Positions 8,969 through 17,471 of a DNA stretch of 64,000 bases are shown one piece after another. Where the stretch lies: NCBI GenBank assembly GCA_041619555.1, contig JBFKDQ010000011.1, positions 14,883-78,882 of the forward strand, written 5' to 3'. Position numbers and translations under genes: made by a program. The stretch comes from Oceanococcus sp041619555 (lineage in GTDB: Bacteria > Pseudomonadota > Gammaproteobacteria > Nevskiales > Oceanococcaceae). Numbering within the stretch: position 1 is the stretch's first letter; each line of letters opens with the position of its first letter. The notes under the pieces were generated by a model. The model saw only the letters and a program-made list of their open reading frames with translations. It was not told where the DNA came from and did not search any database.

Positions 8969-9355
8969 TCAGTCACCCAGATCTAGCACCGCGTCCGCCT
9001 CGACTTCCGCCCCTTTAGGCAGGGCCGCCACGCCGACCGCGGCGCGCGCGGGATAGGGCGCGGAAAAATATTCCGCCATGACTTCATTCACCTTGGCAAA
9101 ATTGTCCAGGTCGACGAGATAGACATTCAGTTTGACCACATCGGCCAGACTGCCCCCGGCCGCCCGAGCCACCGCTGACAAGTTATCGAAGACCTGGCGG
9201 ATCTGCTTTTCGATCGGCCCCGCCACCAGTTCCATCGTTTCCGGATCCAGCGGGATCTGCCCTGACAAATAGACCGTCCGACCAACCCGGATGGCCTGCG
9301 AATAGGTGCCGATGGCGGCCGGCGCCTGGCTTGTGCTGATGATACTGCGGCTCAT
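8969..9355 (-). CDS. ridA: RidA family reactive-intermediate deaminase
   Basis: 128 residues, a YjgF/YER057c/UK114 protein. RidA hydrolyses reactive enamine/imine intermediates such as 2-aminoacrylate formed by PLP enzymes. Visible signatures are AIGTYSQAIRVGRTVYLSGQ near the N-terminus, the active-site arginine in YPARAAVGVAALP, and a C-terminal acidic EADAVL. The ATG at 9355 is chosen because the family begins there; an upstream ATG at 9427 would overlap spoT. It lies 19 bases downstream of spoT on the same strand and probably shares its transcript, as in many gammaproteobacteria. Confidence 0.94.
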   Translation of the reverse strand: MSRSIISTSQAPAAIGTYSQAIRVGRTVYLSGQIPLDPETMELVAGPIEKQIRQVFDNLSAVARAAGGSLADVVKLNVYLVDLDNFAKVNEVMAEYFSAPYPARAAVGVAALPKGAEVEADAVLDLGD

Positions 9356-9374
9356 GTTGTTTCCCTGTTGCGAT

Positions 9375-11582
9375 TCATTCCGAAAAATCCATGTCCTTCC
9401 CGCCGACGTCCTCGCTGTTGCCGGCACGGGAGACCTTGACCACCGAAGGCACTCGCCTCACCCGCCGCATGACGCGTGAGAGATGGGCCCGATCCTGCAC
9501 CGTAACCAGCAGATTCAATTCCGCAATCTCGCCCTGCTTGTCGTGAATCCGGACATGATCGATATTGCAGTTCTCTTCTGCCAGCGCGGTCGCCACACGT
9601 CCCAGCAAGCCCCGCTTGTTCTCGCCCTGAACCCGCAGTTCGACGCGATATTCACCTTGCACCTGCTCGGCCCAGACCACATCCAGCTGCCCCCCGGCCT
9701 GCGCCTTGTTGACGCTCAGGCCATTGCGGCAACTGGCCTGGTGGATCACGATGCCGCGCCCGGATCGAATCTGGCCACGGATCCGGTCACCCGGAATGGG
9801 TCGGCAGCAACCGGCAAACTCCACCGCCAGCCCTTCGGTTCCTTCGATCGCCAGAGCCGGCTTGGTGCTGTCTTCCGCATTGCCGTCGCTGCTGAGCTGA
9901 TGAGCCACCAGCGGCGCCAGGCGCCGCCCATTGCCGACACTCTCCCACAAGCGCTCGATATCGGGCTCATTCAAGGCCTTCAGAACGGCCTGGATGCGGG
10001 CATCATCCAGCTTGCGCAGGGAATGCCCCTGTTCACGCAGCGCCATCTCCAGCAGCCGCTTGCCCAGGCGACGGGATTCATCCGCCCGTTGCTGTTTGAG
10101 ATGATGCAGGATCGCGCTGCGCGCCTTGCCGGTCTTGACGAAATTCAGCCAGGTGGCATTGGGTGTCTGGTGCCTGGCGGTCACGATTCTGACCTGCTGA
10201 CCATTGCGCAGGACCGTCGACAGCGGCTCGAGATGGTCGTCAATCCAGGCACTGACGCAGCTGTTCCCCAGATCGGTGTGAATGGCGTAGGCAAAGTCCA
10301 CCGGCGTCGAGCCTTTTGGCAGTCGGGAAATCTGGCCCTTGGGCGTGAACACGTAGACCTCGTCTGGGAACAGGTCCACGCGCACCGACTCCATGAAATC
10401 CATCGCCGAATGGGTGCGCCGGTCGACTTCCACCAGACTGCTCAGCCACTCCCGGGCCCGCTGCTCCGGCGCCTTCTGCGAACTGCGTGCGCCCAGCTTG
10501 TACAGCCAGTGGGCCGCCACCCCCGCCTCGGCAATATGGTTCATGTCCCGGGTGCGAATCTGCACTTCGATCTTGACCCCTTTCGGCCCGATCAGGGTGG
10601 TGTGCAAGGACTGATAGCCGTTGACCTTGGGGCAGGCGATGTAGTCATTGAACTGCTCCGAAATCGGCTGGTACAGGCTGTGTACCACGCCCAGCGCCCG
10701 GTAGCAGGCATCTTCCGAATCGACGATGACGCGGAACCCGTACAGATCCATCACGTCCAGAAAGCGCAGATGCTTCTTGCGCATCTTCTGATAGACGCTG
10801 AACAGGTGCTTGCGACGGCCAAACACCGCGGCGCCGATCCCTTCCTCGGACAGACGCCGGTTGAGGCGATCCTCGACTTCGCGCACCAGGTCCTTGCGCC
10901 GGCCGGTCACCGCATTGACCGATTTCTTCAGCACCTTGTAGCGTTGCGGATAACGATTGGCGAAGCCCAGATCCTCGAGCTCCGTCCGCAAGGTATGAAT
11001 ACCCAGCCGATGCGCGATCGGGGCATAGATATCGAGGGTCTCGCGCGCCACCCGGCGCCGTTTCTCCGGCTCCATGGTCGACAGCGTGCGCATGTTGTGC
11101 AGACGATCGGCCAGCTTGACCAGGATGACCCGCAGATCATCCGTCATCGCCAGCATCAGCTTGCGCAAGCTTTCCGCCTGCGCCTCCTCGCGCGACTGAT
11201 CGGAAGCGCGCTCCAGCTTGCTGACGCCATCGACAATATGCGCCACATCCTCACCGAAAAGCACCGCAACCTCATCCTTGGCCGCAGGCGTATCCTCGAT
11301 CACATCATGCAGGATCGCCGCCACCAGACTGGTGTAGTCCATGCGCATTTCGGCAAGAATGCGCGCCACCGCCAGCGGATGAAAGATGTAGGGCTCGCCG
11401 GTTTTGCGAAACTGTCCGGCATGCATCGCCGCGCCATAATCATGGGCTTTGCGGACCTGCTGGATGTCATCGTCCGGCAGATAAGACTCCAGCAGGCTGA
11501 CCAGCGCGTCGATTCCGAACTCGCGGGTGATCCTCGAAGTCCGAAATGCCGTATTGAGTCGTCGAATGACCGGTATTTCCAT
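9375..11582 (-). CDS. spoT: Bifunctional (p)ppGpp synthetase/hydrolase
   Basis: 735 residues, full length for SpoT. The N-terminal HD hydrolase domain has HDVIEDT and KLADRLHNMRT. The synthetase domain carries RVIVDSEDACYRALG and DYIACPKVNGYQSLHTTL. A TGS domain (VYVFTPKGQISRLPKGSTPVDFAYAIHT) and a C-terminal ACT domain (VELRVQGENKRGLLGRVATAL) follow. Intact motifs in both catalytic domains suggest it can make and degrade the alarmone. The ATG at 11582 is preferred: the longer frame begins with a TTG at 11603 that lies inside the T-run of the rpoZ terminator and has no ribosome site. The strong terminator upstream implies spoT needs its own promoter or readthrough. Confidence 0.95.
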   Translation of the reverse strand: MEIPVIRRLNTAFRTSRITREFGIDALVSLLESYLPDDDIQQVRKAHDYGAAMHAGQFRKTGEPYIFHPLAVARILAEMRMDYTSLVAAILHDVIEDTPAAKDEVAVLFGEDVAHIVDGVSKLERASDQSREEAQAESLRKLMLAMTDDLRVILVKLADRLHNMRTLSTMEPEKRRRVARETLDIYAPIAHRLGIHTLRTELEDLGFANRYPQRYKVLKKSVNAVTGRRKDLVREVEDRLNRRLSEEGIGAAVFGRRKHLFSVYQKMRKKHLRFLDVMDLYGFRVIVDSEDACYRALGVVHSLYQPISEQFNDYIACPKVNGYQSLHTTLIGPKGVKIEVQIRTRDMNHIAEAGVAAHWLYKLGARSSQKAPEQRAREWLSSLVEVDRRTHSAMDFMESVRVDLFPDEVYVFTPKGQISRLPKGSTPVDFAYAIHTDLGNSCVSAWIDDHLEPLSTVLRNGQQVRIVTARHQTPNATWLNFVKTGKARSAILHHLKQQRADESRRLGKRLLEMALREQGHSLRKLDDARIQAVLKALNEPDIERLWESVGNGRRLAPLVAHQLSSDGNAEDSTKPALAIEGTEGLAVEFAGCCRPIPGDRIRGQIRSGRGIVIHQASCRNGLSVNKAQAGGQLDVVWAEQVQGEYRVELRVQGENKRGLLGRVATALAEENCNIDHVRIHDKQGEIAELNLLVTVQDRAHLSRVMRRVRRVPSVVKVSRAGNSEDVGGKDMDFSE

Positions 11583-11601
11583 GAGTCCGAGTATAGCCTC
11601 C

Positions 11602-11635
11602 AAAAAAAAAGCTCTGATGCGTGAGACATCAGAGC
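11602..11635 (-). terminator. Strong Rho-independent terminator after rpoZ
   Basis: A perfect 9-bp stem (GCTCTGATG at 11611-11619 with CATCAGAGC at 11627-11635) and a 7-base loop are followed on the minus strand by nine consecutive T (11602-11610). It lies between rpoZ and spoT, and its T-run ends only about 20 bases before the spoT ATG. Confidence 0.92.
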
Positions 11636-11661
11636 CTGATTCGTGGTTCTTGCCGGCCGGC

Positions 11662-11922
11662 TTAGTCGGTGCCGATTTCGATGTTCGACAGATCGACCTT
11701 CAGGGTCGGCACTGGTGGCGGATCATCCTCGTTCAGCACTTCAAGACCGGTGAGCTCGTCCGCCACTTCACGCAGCGCCACCACGGTGGACTTGTGGGTG
11801 CCCCACGGCACTTTGGAGTTCGCGCCTCGTGCCAGCTGCCGGGCGCGCTTGGAAGCGACCAGGGTCAGATCAAACTGATTGTTGATATGTTTAAGGCAGT
11901 CTTCGACGGTGACTCGTGCCAT
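11662..11922 (-). CDS. rpoZ: RNA polymerase omega subunit
   Basis: 86 residues. The N-terminus ARVTVEDCLKHINNQFDLTLVASKRARQ is diagnostic for omega, which helps assemble and stabilise the beta-prime subunit and forms part of ppGpp site 1. The C-terminal acidic tail (LNEDDPPPVPTLKV) is typical of gammaproteobacterial versions. It lies between gmk and spoT as in E. coli, 51 bases after gmk, but a strong terminator follows it immediately. Confidence 0.96.
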   Translation of the reverse strand: MARVTVEDCLKHINNQFDLTLVASKRARQLARGANSKVPWGTHKSTVVALREVADELTGLEVLNEDDPPPVPTLKVDLSNIEIGTD

Positions 11923-11973
11923 TGTGCAGATATCCAGTAGAACGAACCGGCCATTGTAATGTGCCGGATCCGA

Positions 11974-12615
11974 TCACGCCAGCAATTCCGCCACCAGGGC
12001 CTCATGATCCCCCGCCTCGCAGCCGGGCAACGGCCGCCCCAGGCAAATCGCCAGCAACTGCTCCACCGCAAGCTCCAGCCGGTCATTCACCAGCACGAAA
12101 TCGAACTCGTCGTGGTGGGCCATTTCCGATTGAGCCTGGGTCATGCGCGCCGCGATCACCGCCTCGTCATCCTGTCCCCGACCCTGCAGACGCAGACGCA
12201 GGGACTCGCGTGAAGGCGGCAGGATGAAGACGCTCACGCAGTGCTGCGGCAGACGCGCCTTCACCTGCCGCGCCCCCTGCCAATCGATGTCGAGGAACAC
12301 GATCTCGCCCCGCGCCAGAGCCTCCTCGGTGGCGGCCAGACCGGTCCCGTAATGCCTGCCGAACACCTCGGCATGTTCGAGCATCTCACCTTGCTCGGCC
12401 ATCGCCAGGAAATCCTCAGGCGCAACAAAATGATAATCGACCCCGGCGCGCTCGCCCTTGCGCGGTGCGCGGGTGGTGTAGGAAACGGAAAAACCAGCCC
12501 GTCGGCCCTGTGCCGTCAAGGCATCGATCACAGCATGGGCCAGAGTCGTCTTGCCCGCTCCGGAAGGCGCCGACAGGACGATCAATACGCCGGGGGCGCG
12601 GGGTTCAGACTTCAT
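11974..12615 (-). CDS. gmk: Guanylate kinase
   Basis: 213 residues. Gmk phosphorylates GMP/dGMP to GDP/dGDP. The P-loop is SAPSGAGKTTL, the GMP-binding segment is SVSYTTRAPRKGERAGVDYHF, and YGT and DIDWQGARQVK follow in order, all as in the family. The start at 12615 has only a weak ribosome site (AGAG). First gene of the gmk-rpoZ unit; nothing clear lies on this strand upstream of it until the plus-strand genes begin. Confidence 0.95.
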   Translation of the reverse strand: MKSEPRAPGVLIVLSAPSGAGKTTLAHAVIDALTAQGRRAGFSVSYTTRAPRKGERAGVDYHFVAPEDFLAMAEQGEMLEHAEVFGRHYGTGLAATEEALARGEIVFLDIDWQGARQVKARLPQHCVSVFILPPSRESLRLRLQGRGQDDEAVIAARMTQAQSEMAHHDEFDFVLVNDRLELAVEQLLAICLGRPLPGCEAGDHEALVAELLA

Positions 12616-12816
12616 GTATGCCAGCTCTTTGATAAGTGCCGGAGAGAACTCTTCCGGCCCGGGTTGCGACCAGTTCCGGCGCCGAGTCTAGCAAACCGGC
12701 CGGAGCAGCCACGGCGCGTCTGCGACTGGCGCGATCCTCCGGCGCCGGACTGCGGCCGCGAAGCGATGCCATTTCATGGCACTATCCGAATCCCATCAAC
12801 AGCTTGGAACCCTGCC

Positions 12817-13038
12817 GTGTCCCTGCTACAACGCTATGTCATTCGCCCAAGCCAGGGCGTTCGGGATGCCTACATGGGCATCGGCGGCCTGCTGCTGATT
12901 CTGGCCGTGATTGCATTCGCCGGCGCCGACTTCACCTTTGATGAGGAACGCCGCCGGCTGTTGCGCCCGATTGGCATGGCTCTGGGTCTGTTTGGCGCCC
13001 TGTGCTGGGGTCGCGGCTCGGTGGCGCCGCGCGACTGA
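12817..13038 (+). CDS. Putative small membrane protein
   Basis: 73 residues from a GTG with GGAA seven bases upstream. Two hydrophobic stretches (GIGGLLLILAVIAFAGA and GMALGLFGALCWG) are separated by a short charged loop FDEERRRLLRP. I do not recognise a family. The frame also continues far upstream antisense to gmk, which is surely spurious, so this start is inferred from composition. It may be co-transcribed with the next small gene, 74 bases downstream. The 200 bases before it hold no gene that I can see. Confidence 0.4.
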   Translation: MSLLQRYVIRPSQGVRDAYMGIGGLLLILAVIAFAGADFTFDEERRRLLRPIGMALGLFGALCWGRGSVAPRD

Positions 13039-13112
13039 CGGTGGCCAGCGCCCTTGACGGTTTCATGACTTCGACCTTGGTGAAATGAACGCAAGAACGG
13101 TGGGAGACCGAC

Positions 13113-13376
13113 ATGAATGCCATCAAAATTACCGAAGTGGTTGCCAATGGAGGCTCAAGCTGTGCCTTTAAAGGCAGCGACCACACCCTGGGCATCGCCC
13201 ACAGGGATGCAAGCGGCCACTGGCTTCTGCATCTGCAGACCGGATTGGAACTGCTTTGCGAAGATTTCGACGACATGCGCTACAAGATTCTGGCTGCCCT
13301 GCCCGGGCAATCAGCATACTTCGAGCGCCGCAGAATCCAGCCACGTGCGCGCGTGCACGCGCGCCGCTGCGCCTGA
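13113..13376 (+). CDS. Hypothetical small protein
   Basis: 87 residues, ATG with a GGGAG site seven bases upstream. The first 70 residues look like a compact globular domain rich in short beta-type segments (ITEVVANGG, CAFKGSDHTLGIAH, HWLLHLQTGLELL); the tail is arginine-rich. No family recognised. Codon use resembles neighbouring genes, and the spacing to the next gene (63 bases) allows co-transcription with the VanX-like dipeptidase. Confidence 0.5.
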   Translation: MNAIKITEVVANGGSSCAFKGSDHTLGIAHRDASGHWLLHLQTGLELLCEDFDDMRYKILAALPGQSAYFERRRIQPRARVHARRCA

Positions 13377-13439
13377 TCCGGCACTGCCACAGCAGCCGCA
13401 CGGCACCTGCGCAGCCGCCCGGCCCACAGACCCACGGCC

Positions 13440-14138
13440 ATGAACGGCGGCAAACCCTGGGCGAGCGTGCCGATTCAGGAGTGCGGCGAGCCGCTGGAGA
13501 CCTTGCCTGACACCTGCTTTGCCCGCGTCAGCCCCCATCCTTATCAAAGTCTCGGCGCACCCTATGGCGACTGCGCGCCGTATCAGCTACGCCGCGGCGT
13601 GCTGCGCGCCCTCGAGAACGCCCAAAGCGATCTGCAACAAAGTCATCCCGACTGGCGCTTCCTCATTTTTGACGCCTACCGGCCCAATGCGGTGCAGCAG
13701 TACATGGTCGACAAGACCTATCACGGCCTGCGGCAGCAATGCCCCGAACGGCCGCCGCAAGCGCTCTGGAACGAGGTCTACCGCTACTGGGCCCGGCCCA
13801 GCGACGATCCCGCCCAGCCTCCTGCGCACAGCACCGGCGCGGCCATCGACCTGAGCCTGATCGATGCTGCAGGCGGGGAAGTCGACATGGGTACGCCAAT
13901 CGACGAGTTCAGCCCTCGGGCCGCGCCGGACTTCTTCGCCGCAGACCACTCCCCCCAGGCGCCGCGACAGCATCGCAACCGGCTGATTCTGCGCAAGCAC
14001 CTGGCGGCGCAGGGCTTTGCTCAGCACCCGCACGAATGGTGGCACTTCAGCCTCGGCGACCAGCTCTGGGCCTGGCAGCTGCGCGCCGGTGGCCAGCCCG
14101 ACTGCATGGCCCGTTACGGCCGCGCCGATCTCGTCTGA
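13440..14138 (+). CDS. D-alanyl-D-alanine dipeptidase, VanX/DdpX family (peptidase M15D)
   Basis: 232 residues. The zinc-binding and catalytic motifs of VanX-type peptidases are visible: S-x-H-x4-D type ligands in AHSTGAAIDLSLID, then DMGTPIDEFSP, and the C-terminal base and third ligand in HEWWHFSLGD. Such enzymes cleave D-Ala-D-Ala. Outside vancomycin-resistance clusters they usually recycle cell-wall peptides. There is no vanA/vanH-like ligase or dehydrogenase here and no clear signal peptide, so a cytoplasmic salvage role is the simplest reading. Confidence 0.88.
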   Translation: MNGGKPWASVPIQECGEPLETLPDTCFARVSPHPYQSLGAPYGDCAPYQLRRGVLRALENAQSDLQQSHPDWRFLIFDAYRPNAVQQYMVDKTYHGLRQQCPERPPQALWNEVYRYWARPSDDPAQPPAHSTGAAIDLSLIDAAGGEVDMGTPIDEFSPRAAPDFFAADHSPQAPRQHRNRLILRKHLAAQGFAQHPHEWWHFSLGDQLWAWQLRAGGQPDCMARYGRADLV

Positions 14139-14203
14139 ACTGAGCACCCCACCGGACCCCACCGAGCATTAAACTGCAGAGAATTTCCCCGGCTGAGCCC
14201 AAC

Positions 14204-14947
14204 ATGCTTGAACAAGACATCAATGACGACATCGTGACCCTGCGCATGGCCCATGGCAAAGCCAATGCCGCCGACATCGAGTTCCTCGCCGCGCTGGAAA
14301 ACAGGTTCCTGGAACTGGCCGATGCGCGCGCGGTGATTCTCAGTTCCAGCGGCAGCATGTTCTCCGCCGGCGTCGATCTGGCCCGCATGATCGAGGGCGG
14401 ACAGGCCTATGCGGCAAAATTCATTCCCATGCTCGATCGGGTCCTGCGCGTAATGTTCGAATTTCCCGCCCCCCTGGTCACCGCGGTCAATGGCCACGCC
14501 ATTGCCGGCGGCTGCATGTTCGCGCTGACCGGTGATTATCGCCTGATGGCACGCGGCAAGGGCCGCATCGGCGCGCCGGAACTCATGGTCAGCGTGCCTT
14601 TCCCCTCCGCCCCGCTGGAACTGCTGCGCTTTGCACTGCCGCCCCAGGTCCTGCAAAAGCACATCTATACCGGCGAGACGCTGCTGGCGGATGCCGCACA
14701 AAGCCAGGGCTTCGTGGACGAGGTGACGGAAGCCGACGGCCTGATGGAGCGGGCCACAACCATGGCCCGCCATCTCGCCCGGATTCCGGCCAGAAACTTC
14801 CGGCTGAACAAGCAGATGCTGCGAGACACCACGGTGCAGCGCATGCTTGCCGGCGAGAAAGATCACAATCCGGCCATCTATGCACGCTGGGCGGAAGCCG
14901 AAACGCTCGATGGCATCAAGGCCTATATGGCCCGTCTGGCGGGCTGA
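14204..14947 (+). CDS. Enoyl-CoA hydratase/isomerase family protein (crotonase fold)
   Basis: 247 residues. Oxyanion-hole segments are visible as SSSGSMFSAGVDLARM and VNGHAIAGGCMFAL. The region GAPELMVSVPFP aligns with the catalytic-glutamate loop G-x-PE-x4-G-x-P-G but lacks the usual glycines, so hydratase, isomerase or another crotonase activity cannot be told. The ATG at 14204 follows a gap of 65 bases after the dipeptidase gene. The GST gene follows 8 bases downstream, so the two form an operon. Confidence 0.85.
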   Translation: MLEQDINDDIVTLRMAHGKANAADIEFLAALENRFLELADARAVILSSSGSMFSAGVDLARMIEGGQAYAAKFIPMLDRVLRVMFEFPAPLVTAVNGHAIAGGCMFALTGDYRLMARGKGRIGAPELMVSVPFPSAPLELLRFALPPQVLQKHIYTGETLLADAAQSQGFVDEVTEADGLMERATTMARHLARIPARNFRLNKQMLRDTTVQRMLAGEKDHNPAIYARWAEAETLDGIKAYMARLAG

Positions 14948-14955
14948 GCGCGGCC

Positions 14956-15555
14956 ATGCGCGTGTTCGGCGACGCCCGCTCCGGCAACTGCTACAAGGTC
15001 ATCCTGACCTGCCGCCTTCTCGGCCTGACCCCGCACTGGGAAACCCTGGATCTGCTCGCGGGCGAGACCCGCCAGGCGGATTTCCTGGCCCTCAATCCGG
15101 CCGGCAAAGTGCCGCTGCTGCAACTCGATGATGGTCGCGTACTGACCGAATCCAACGCGATCATCCAGTACCTGGCACGGGATTCCGAACTGCTGCCGCA
15201 GGATGCCTGGCAGCAGGCGCAGGTCTTGCAGTGGCAGTTCTGGGAACAGTACAGCCATGAGCCCTATATCGCGGTGGCGCGCTTTATCCGCCGCTATCTG
15301 GGCCTGCCGGAGGAGCGCAGGGCGGAATACCGGGCCCTGCAGCCCAGTGGGCATCAGGCACTGGCCCTGATGAACGACCATCTCGAATCGCGCAGCTACT
15401 TTGTCGGCGAGCGTTTCAGCCTCGCCGACATCAGCCTGTATGCCTATACCCATGTAGCCGACGAAGGCGGCTTCTCCCTGCAGGACTACCCCCATGTGCG
15501 GTCCTGGTTGAAACGGGTCGCCGGACGGCCTGGCCATGTCCCGATGGCGGCCTGA
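14956..15555 (+). CDS. Glutathione S-transferase family protein
   Basis: 199 residues with a thioredoxin-fold N-domain (RVFGDARSGNCYKVILTCRLLG; LNPAGKVPLLQLDDG; the glutathione-contacting TESNAIIQYLA) and an all-helical C-domain ending FSLADISLYAYTHVADEGGFSLQDYP. The loop holding the potential catalytic residue contains SGNCYK, so a serine/cysteine-type enzyme (beta or YfcG-like) is more likely than a tyrosine type. Probably co-transcribed with the crotonase gene. Its substrate is unknown. Convergent with fabH, 23 bases away. Confidence 0.88.
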   Translation: MRVFGDARSGNCYKVILTCRLLGLTPHWETLDLLAGETRQADFLALNPAGKVPLLQLDDGRVLTESNAIIQYLARDSELLPQDAWQQAQVLQWQFWEQYSHEPYIAVARFIRRYLGLPEERRAEYRALQPSGHQALALMNDHLESRSYFVGERFSLADISLYAYTHVADEGGFSLQDYPHVRSWLKRVAGRPGHVPMAA

Positions 15556-15578
15556 ACGCCGCCACCGGCCAGAGAAGA

Positions 15579-16538
15579 TCAGAAGCGCAGCAGCACCGCC
15601 CCCCAGGTCATGCCGCCGCCAACCCCTTCCAGCATCACCAGCTGACCCGGCTGCACCCGACCATCGCGCACCGCCGCATCCAGGGCCAGCGGCACCGAGG
15701 CGGCCGAGGTATTGCCGTGCCGGTGGACGGTCGTGACGACCCGCTCATCCGGCACACCGAGCTTGCGTGCCATGGCCTGAATGATGCGCAGGTTCGCCTG
15801 ATGCGGAATGAACCAGTCCAGATCCTCGCCACGCAGGCCATTGTGCTCCAAGGCCTCCAAGGCCACCTCATGCAGCACCCGCACGGCCAGCTTGAACACC
15901 GCCTGCCCATCCATTTCCAAAAACGGATGACCGGTCATGCGCCCGCTGGACAGGCTCGCAGAGACGCGCAGAATATCTGCATGGGCGCCGTCCGCATGCA
16001 GATGCGCCGACATCACCCCGGGCCCGGTCGAACGTTCCAGCACCACCGCACCGGCGCCATCGCCGAACAGCACACAGGTTCGCCGGTCATTCCAGTCGAG
16101 AATGCGCGAGAACACCTCGGCGCCCACCACCAGGGCCCGGCGGTGCTGGCCATTTTGAATCAGGGCATTGGCCGTGGCCAGCGCGTAGATGAATCCGGTG
16201 CACACCGCCTGCACGTCGAAAGCGGCCCCTTGGCGCACGCCGAGCTTGGCCTGCAGCAAACAAGCCGTGGATGGAAACACCATATCGGGCGTCGTCGTCG
16301 CCACGATGATGAGATCGATGTCCTCCGGCCCCAGGCTGCCGGCCGCCAGCGCGGACCGCGCGGCCTTGAGCGCCAGATCCGAGGTCATCTCACCGTCCGC
16401 GGCGACATGGCGCGCCTCGATCCCGGTCCGTGACACGATCCACTCATCCGAGGTTTCGACCGCCGTTTTCAGATCGGCATTGGTCACAACGCGCTCGGGC
16501 AGATAGCTGCCGGTGGCGACGATTCTTGCGTGCTGCAT
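15579..16538 (-). CDS. fabH: 3-oxoacyl-ACP synthase III
   Basis: 319 residues, the usual FabH length. It condenses acetyl-CoA (or another starter) with malonyl-ACP to start fatty-acid synthesis. The catalytic triad is readable: Cys in DVQAVCTGF, His in IPHQANLRI and Asn in HGNTSAAS; the C-terminal GVGGGMTWGAVLLRF is typical. It stands alone here, away from any plsX/fabD/fabG genes, so a second copy or a specialised starter-unit role is possible; the sequence does not decide. The start at 16538 matches the family N-terminus (ARIVATGSYLPERVVTN). Confidence 0.93.
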   Translation of the reverse strand: MQHARIVATGSYLPERVVTNADLKTAVETSDEWIVSRTGIEARHVAADGEMTSDLALKAARSALAAGSLGPEDIDLIIVATTTPDMVFPSTACLLQAKLGVRQGAAFDVQAVCTGFIYALATANALIQNGQHRRALVVGAEVFSRILDWNDRRTCVLFGDGAGAVVLERSTGPGVMSAHLHADGAHADILRVSASLSSGRMTGHPFLEMDGQAVFKLAVRVLHEVALEALEHNGLRGEDLDWFIPHQANLRIIQAMARKLGVPDERVVTTVHRHGNTSAASVPLALDAAVRDGRVQPGQLVMLEGVGGGMTWGAVLLRF

Positions 16539-16612
16539 GCGCTGTCCTATTCACGTTTTCTTTGCCAGTTGAACGGGATCATAAATCAGCAGGCCCAAGG
16601 AGACCTTTAATC

Positions 16613-17014
16613 ATGCAAATCACCGAAAGCACACTGGAAAAGGCGGTTTTTCGCCTGCTGCGCGAACACGAGCTGGAACCCCATGCCTCGATCCCTTTTC
16701 GCGAACTCCAGGGCCTGTGGGCGTACACCGGACTGCGTCAGGGCGATTTACGTGACGCGCTGCGCATCATGTTCGACAAGAATTACGTCGATTTCGAGAA
16801 CAACGGCGACGGCCTCGCGGTGGTCATCACGCCGACCGGCTACCAGCATGCACAGGAAAGCGAACTGCGCCTGAGCAGCCTGCTTGCCGACGCCCGTGAC
16901 AAGGTCACCCTGCGGCAGGCGGGGAAGCGCTACCATGCCCCGCCTCATGATATGCCGGGGCGCAAGCTGGAGCGCAGCGCCGACCAGCAGCAAGCCAGCT
17001 CGGTCAAGATGTAG
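16613..17014 (+). CDS. Conserved hypothetical protein, possible winged-helix fold
   Basis: 133 residues. The ATG at 16613 has a good AAGGAG site ten bases upstream; a longer frame from 16430 overlaps fabH antisense and is rejected. The sequence reads as short helices followed by a hairpin (VFRLLREHELEPHASIPFRELQGLW; RQGDLRDALRIMFDKNYVDFENNGDGLAVVITPTGY), reminiscent of a winged helix, but I recognise no named family. The basic tail (AGKRYHAPPHDMPGRKLERS) could bind nucleic acid (speculative). Divergent from fabH with a 74-base gap that could hold both promoters. Confidence 0.6.
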   Translation: MQITESTLEKAVFRLLREHELEPHASIPFRELQGLWAYTGLRQGDLRDALRIMFDKNYVDFENNGDGLAVVITPTGYQHAQESELRLSSLLADARDKVTLRQAGKRYHAPPHDMPGRKLERSADQQQASSVKM

Positions 17015-17185
17015 GCGACGCAGAGGCCGAGAAGCACGGGGTTGAGAGTCGGATCCAGCGGCTTAGGGCCTGGACCGGAAGCCGTACAGCGGGCACAATG
17101 GCGGGCTGATCCACGCGTGGCGCGAGCTTGATCCGCCGCCCCCGAATCCGACACCATGCTCAAGAACCTGCTCAGGAGATTTTCC

Positions 17186-17467
17186 ATGCCCACCGCAACC
17201 GCCCGCCACATCCTGGTGGATTCCGAAGCCAAGTGCCTCGAACTCAAACAGAGCATTGCCGACGGCGCCGATTTTGCGGCCGTGGCCCAAGCCAACTCCA
17301 GCTGCCCTTCGGGCAAATCCGGCGGCGATCTCGGCAGCTTCCGTCAGGGCATGATGGTGCCCGAATTCGACGAAGTGGTCTTCCGCGACGAACTCAATAC
17401 CGTGCATGGCCCGATCAAAACCCAGTTCGGCTATCACCTGCTGGAAATCACCAGTCGCGACAGCTGA
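17186..17467 (+). CDS. ppiC: Peptidyl-prolyl cis-trans isomerase C (parvulin)
   Basis: 93 residues, one parvulin domain with no signal peptide, as in E. coli PpiC. Family landmarks: ARHILVDSEAKC at the N-terminus, DFAAVAQANSSCPSGKSGGDLGSF in the middle, then MVPEFDEVVF and TQFGYHLLEI at the end. It catalyses proline isomerisation in the cytoplasm. The ATG at 17186 has AGGAG upstream; an in-frame ATG at 17156 would add ten residues. slyX follows after 4 bases. Confidence 0.93.
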   Translation: MPTATARHILVDSEAKCLELKQSIADGADFAAVAQANSSCPSGKSGGDLGSFRQGMMVPEFDEVVFRDELNTVHGPIKTQFGYHLLEITSRDS

Positions 17468-17471
17468 AGGC

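Noticed and set aside
9483..11624. 713-residue plus-strand frame over spoT
   Set aside because: A reverse-complement shadow of SpoT with histidine/glutamine-rich nonsense composition.
12241..12816. Long plus-strand frame antisense to gmk
   Set aside because: It mirrors gmk codons and has no protein-like features until about 12817; only the end (73 residues) was kept as a putative small gene.
13440..14138. Vancomycin-resistance cassette
   Set aside because: Only a VanX-type peptidase is present; no vanH, vanA-type ligase or VanRS genes are nearby.
14204..15555. Crotonase-GST pair as an aromatic or furan degradation cluster
   Set aside because: Nothing else of such a pathway is present, so no function was assigned.
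16945..17316. Minus-strand frame with a hydrophobic stretch (LLGLCVAYILTELACC) opposite ppiC and the 133-residue gene
   Set aside because: It is antisense to two better-supported genes, has no good ribosome site, and its N-terminal half is low-quality sequence.
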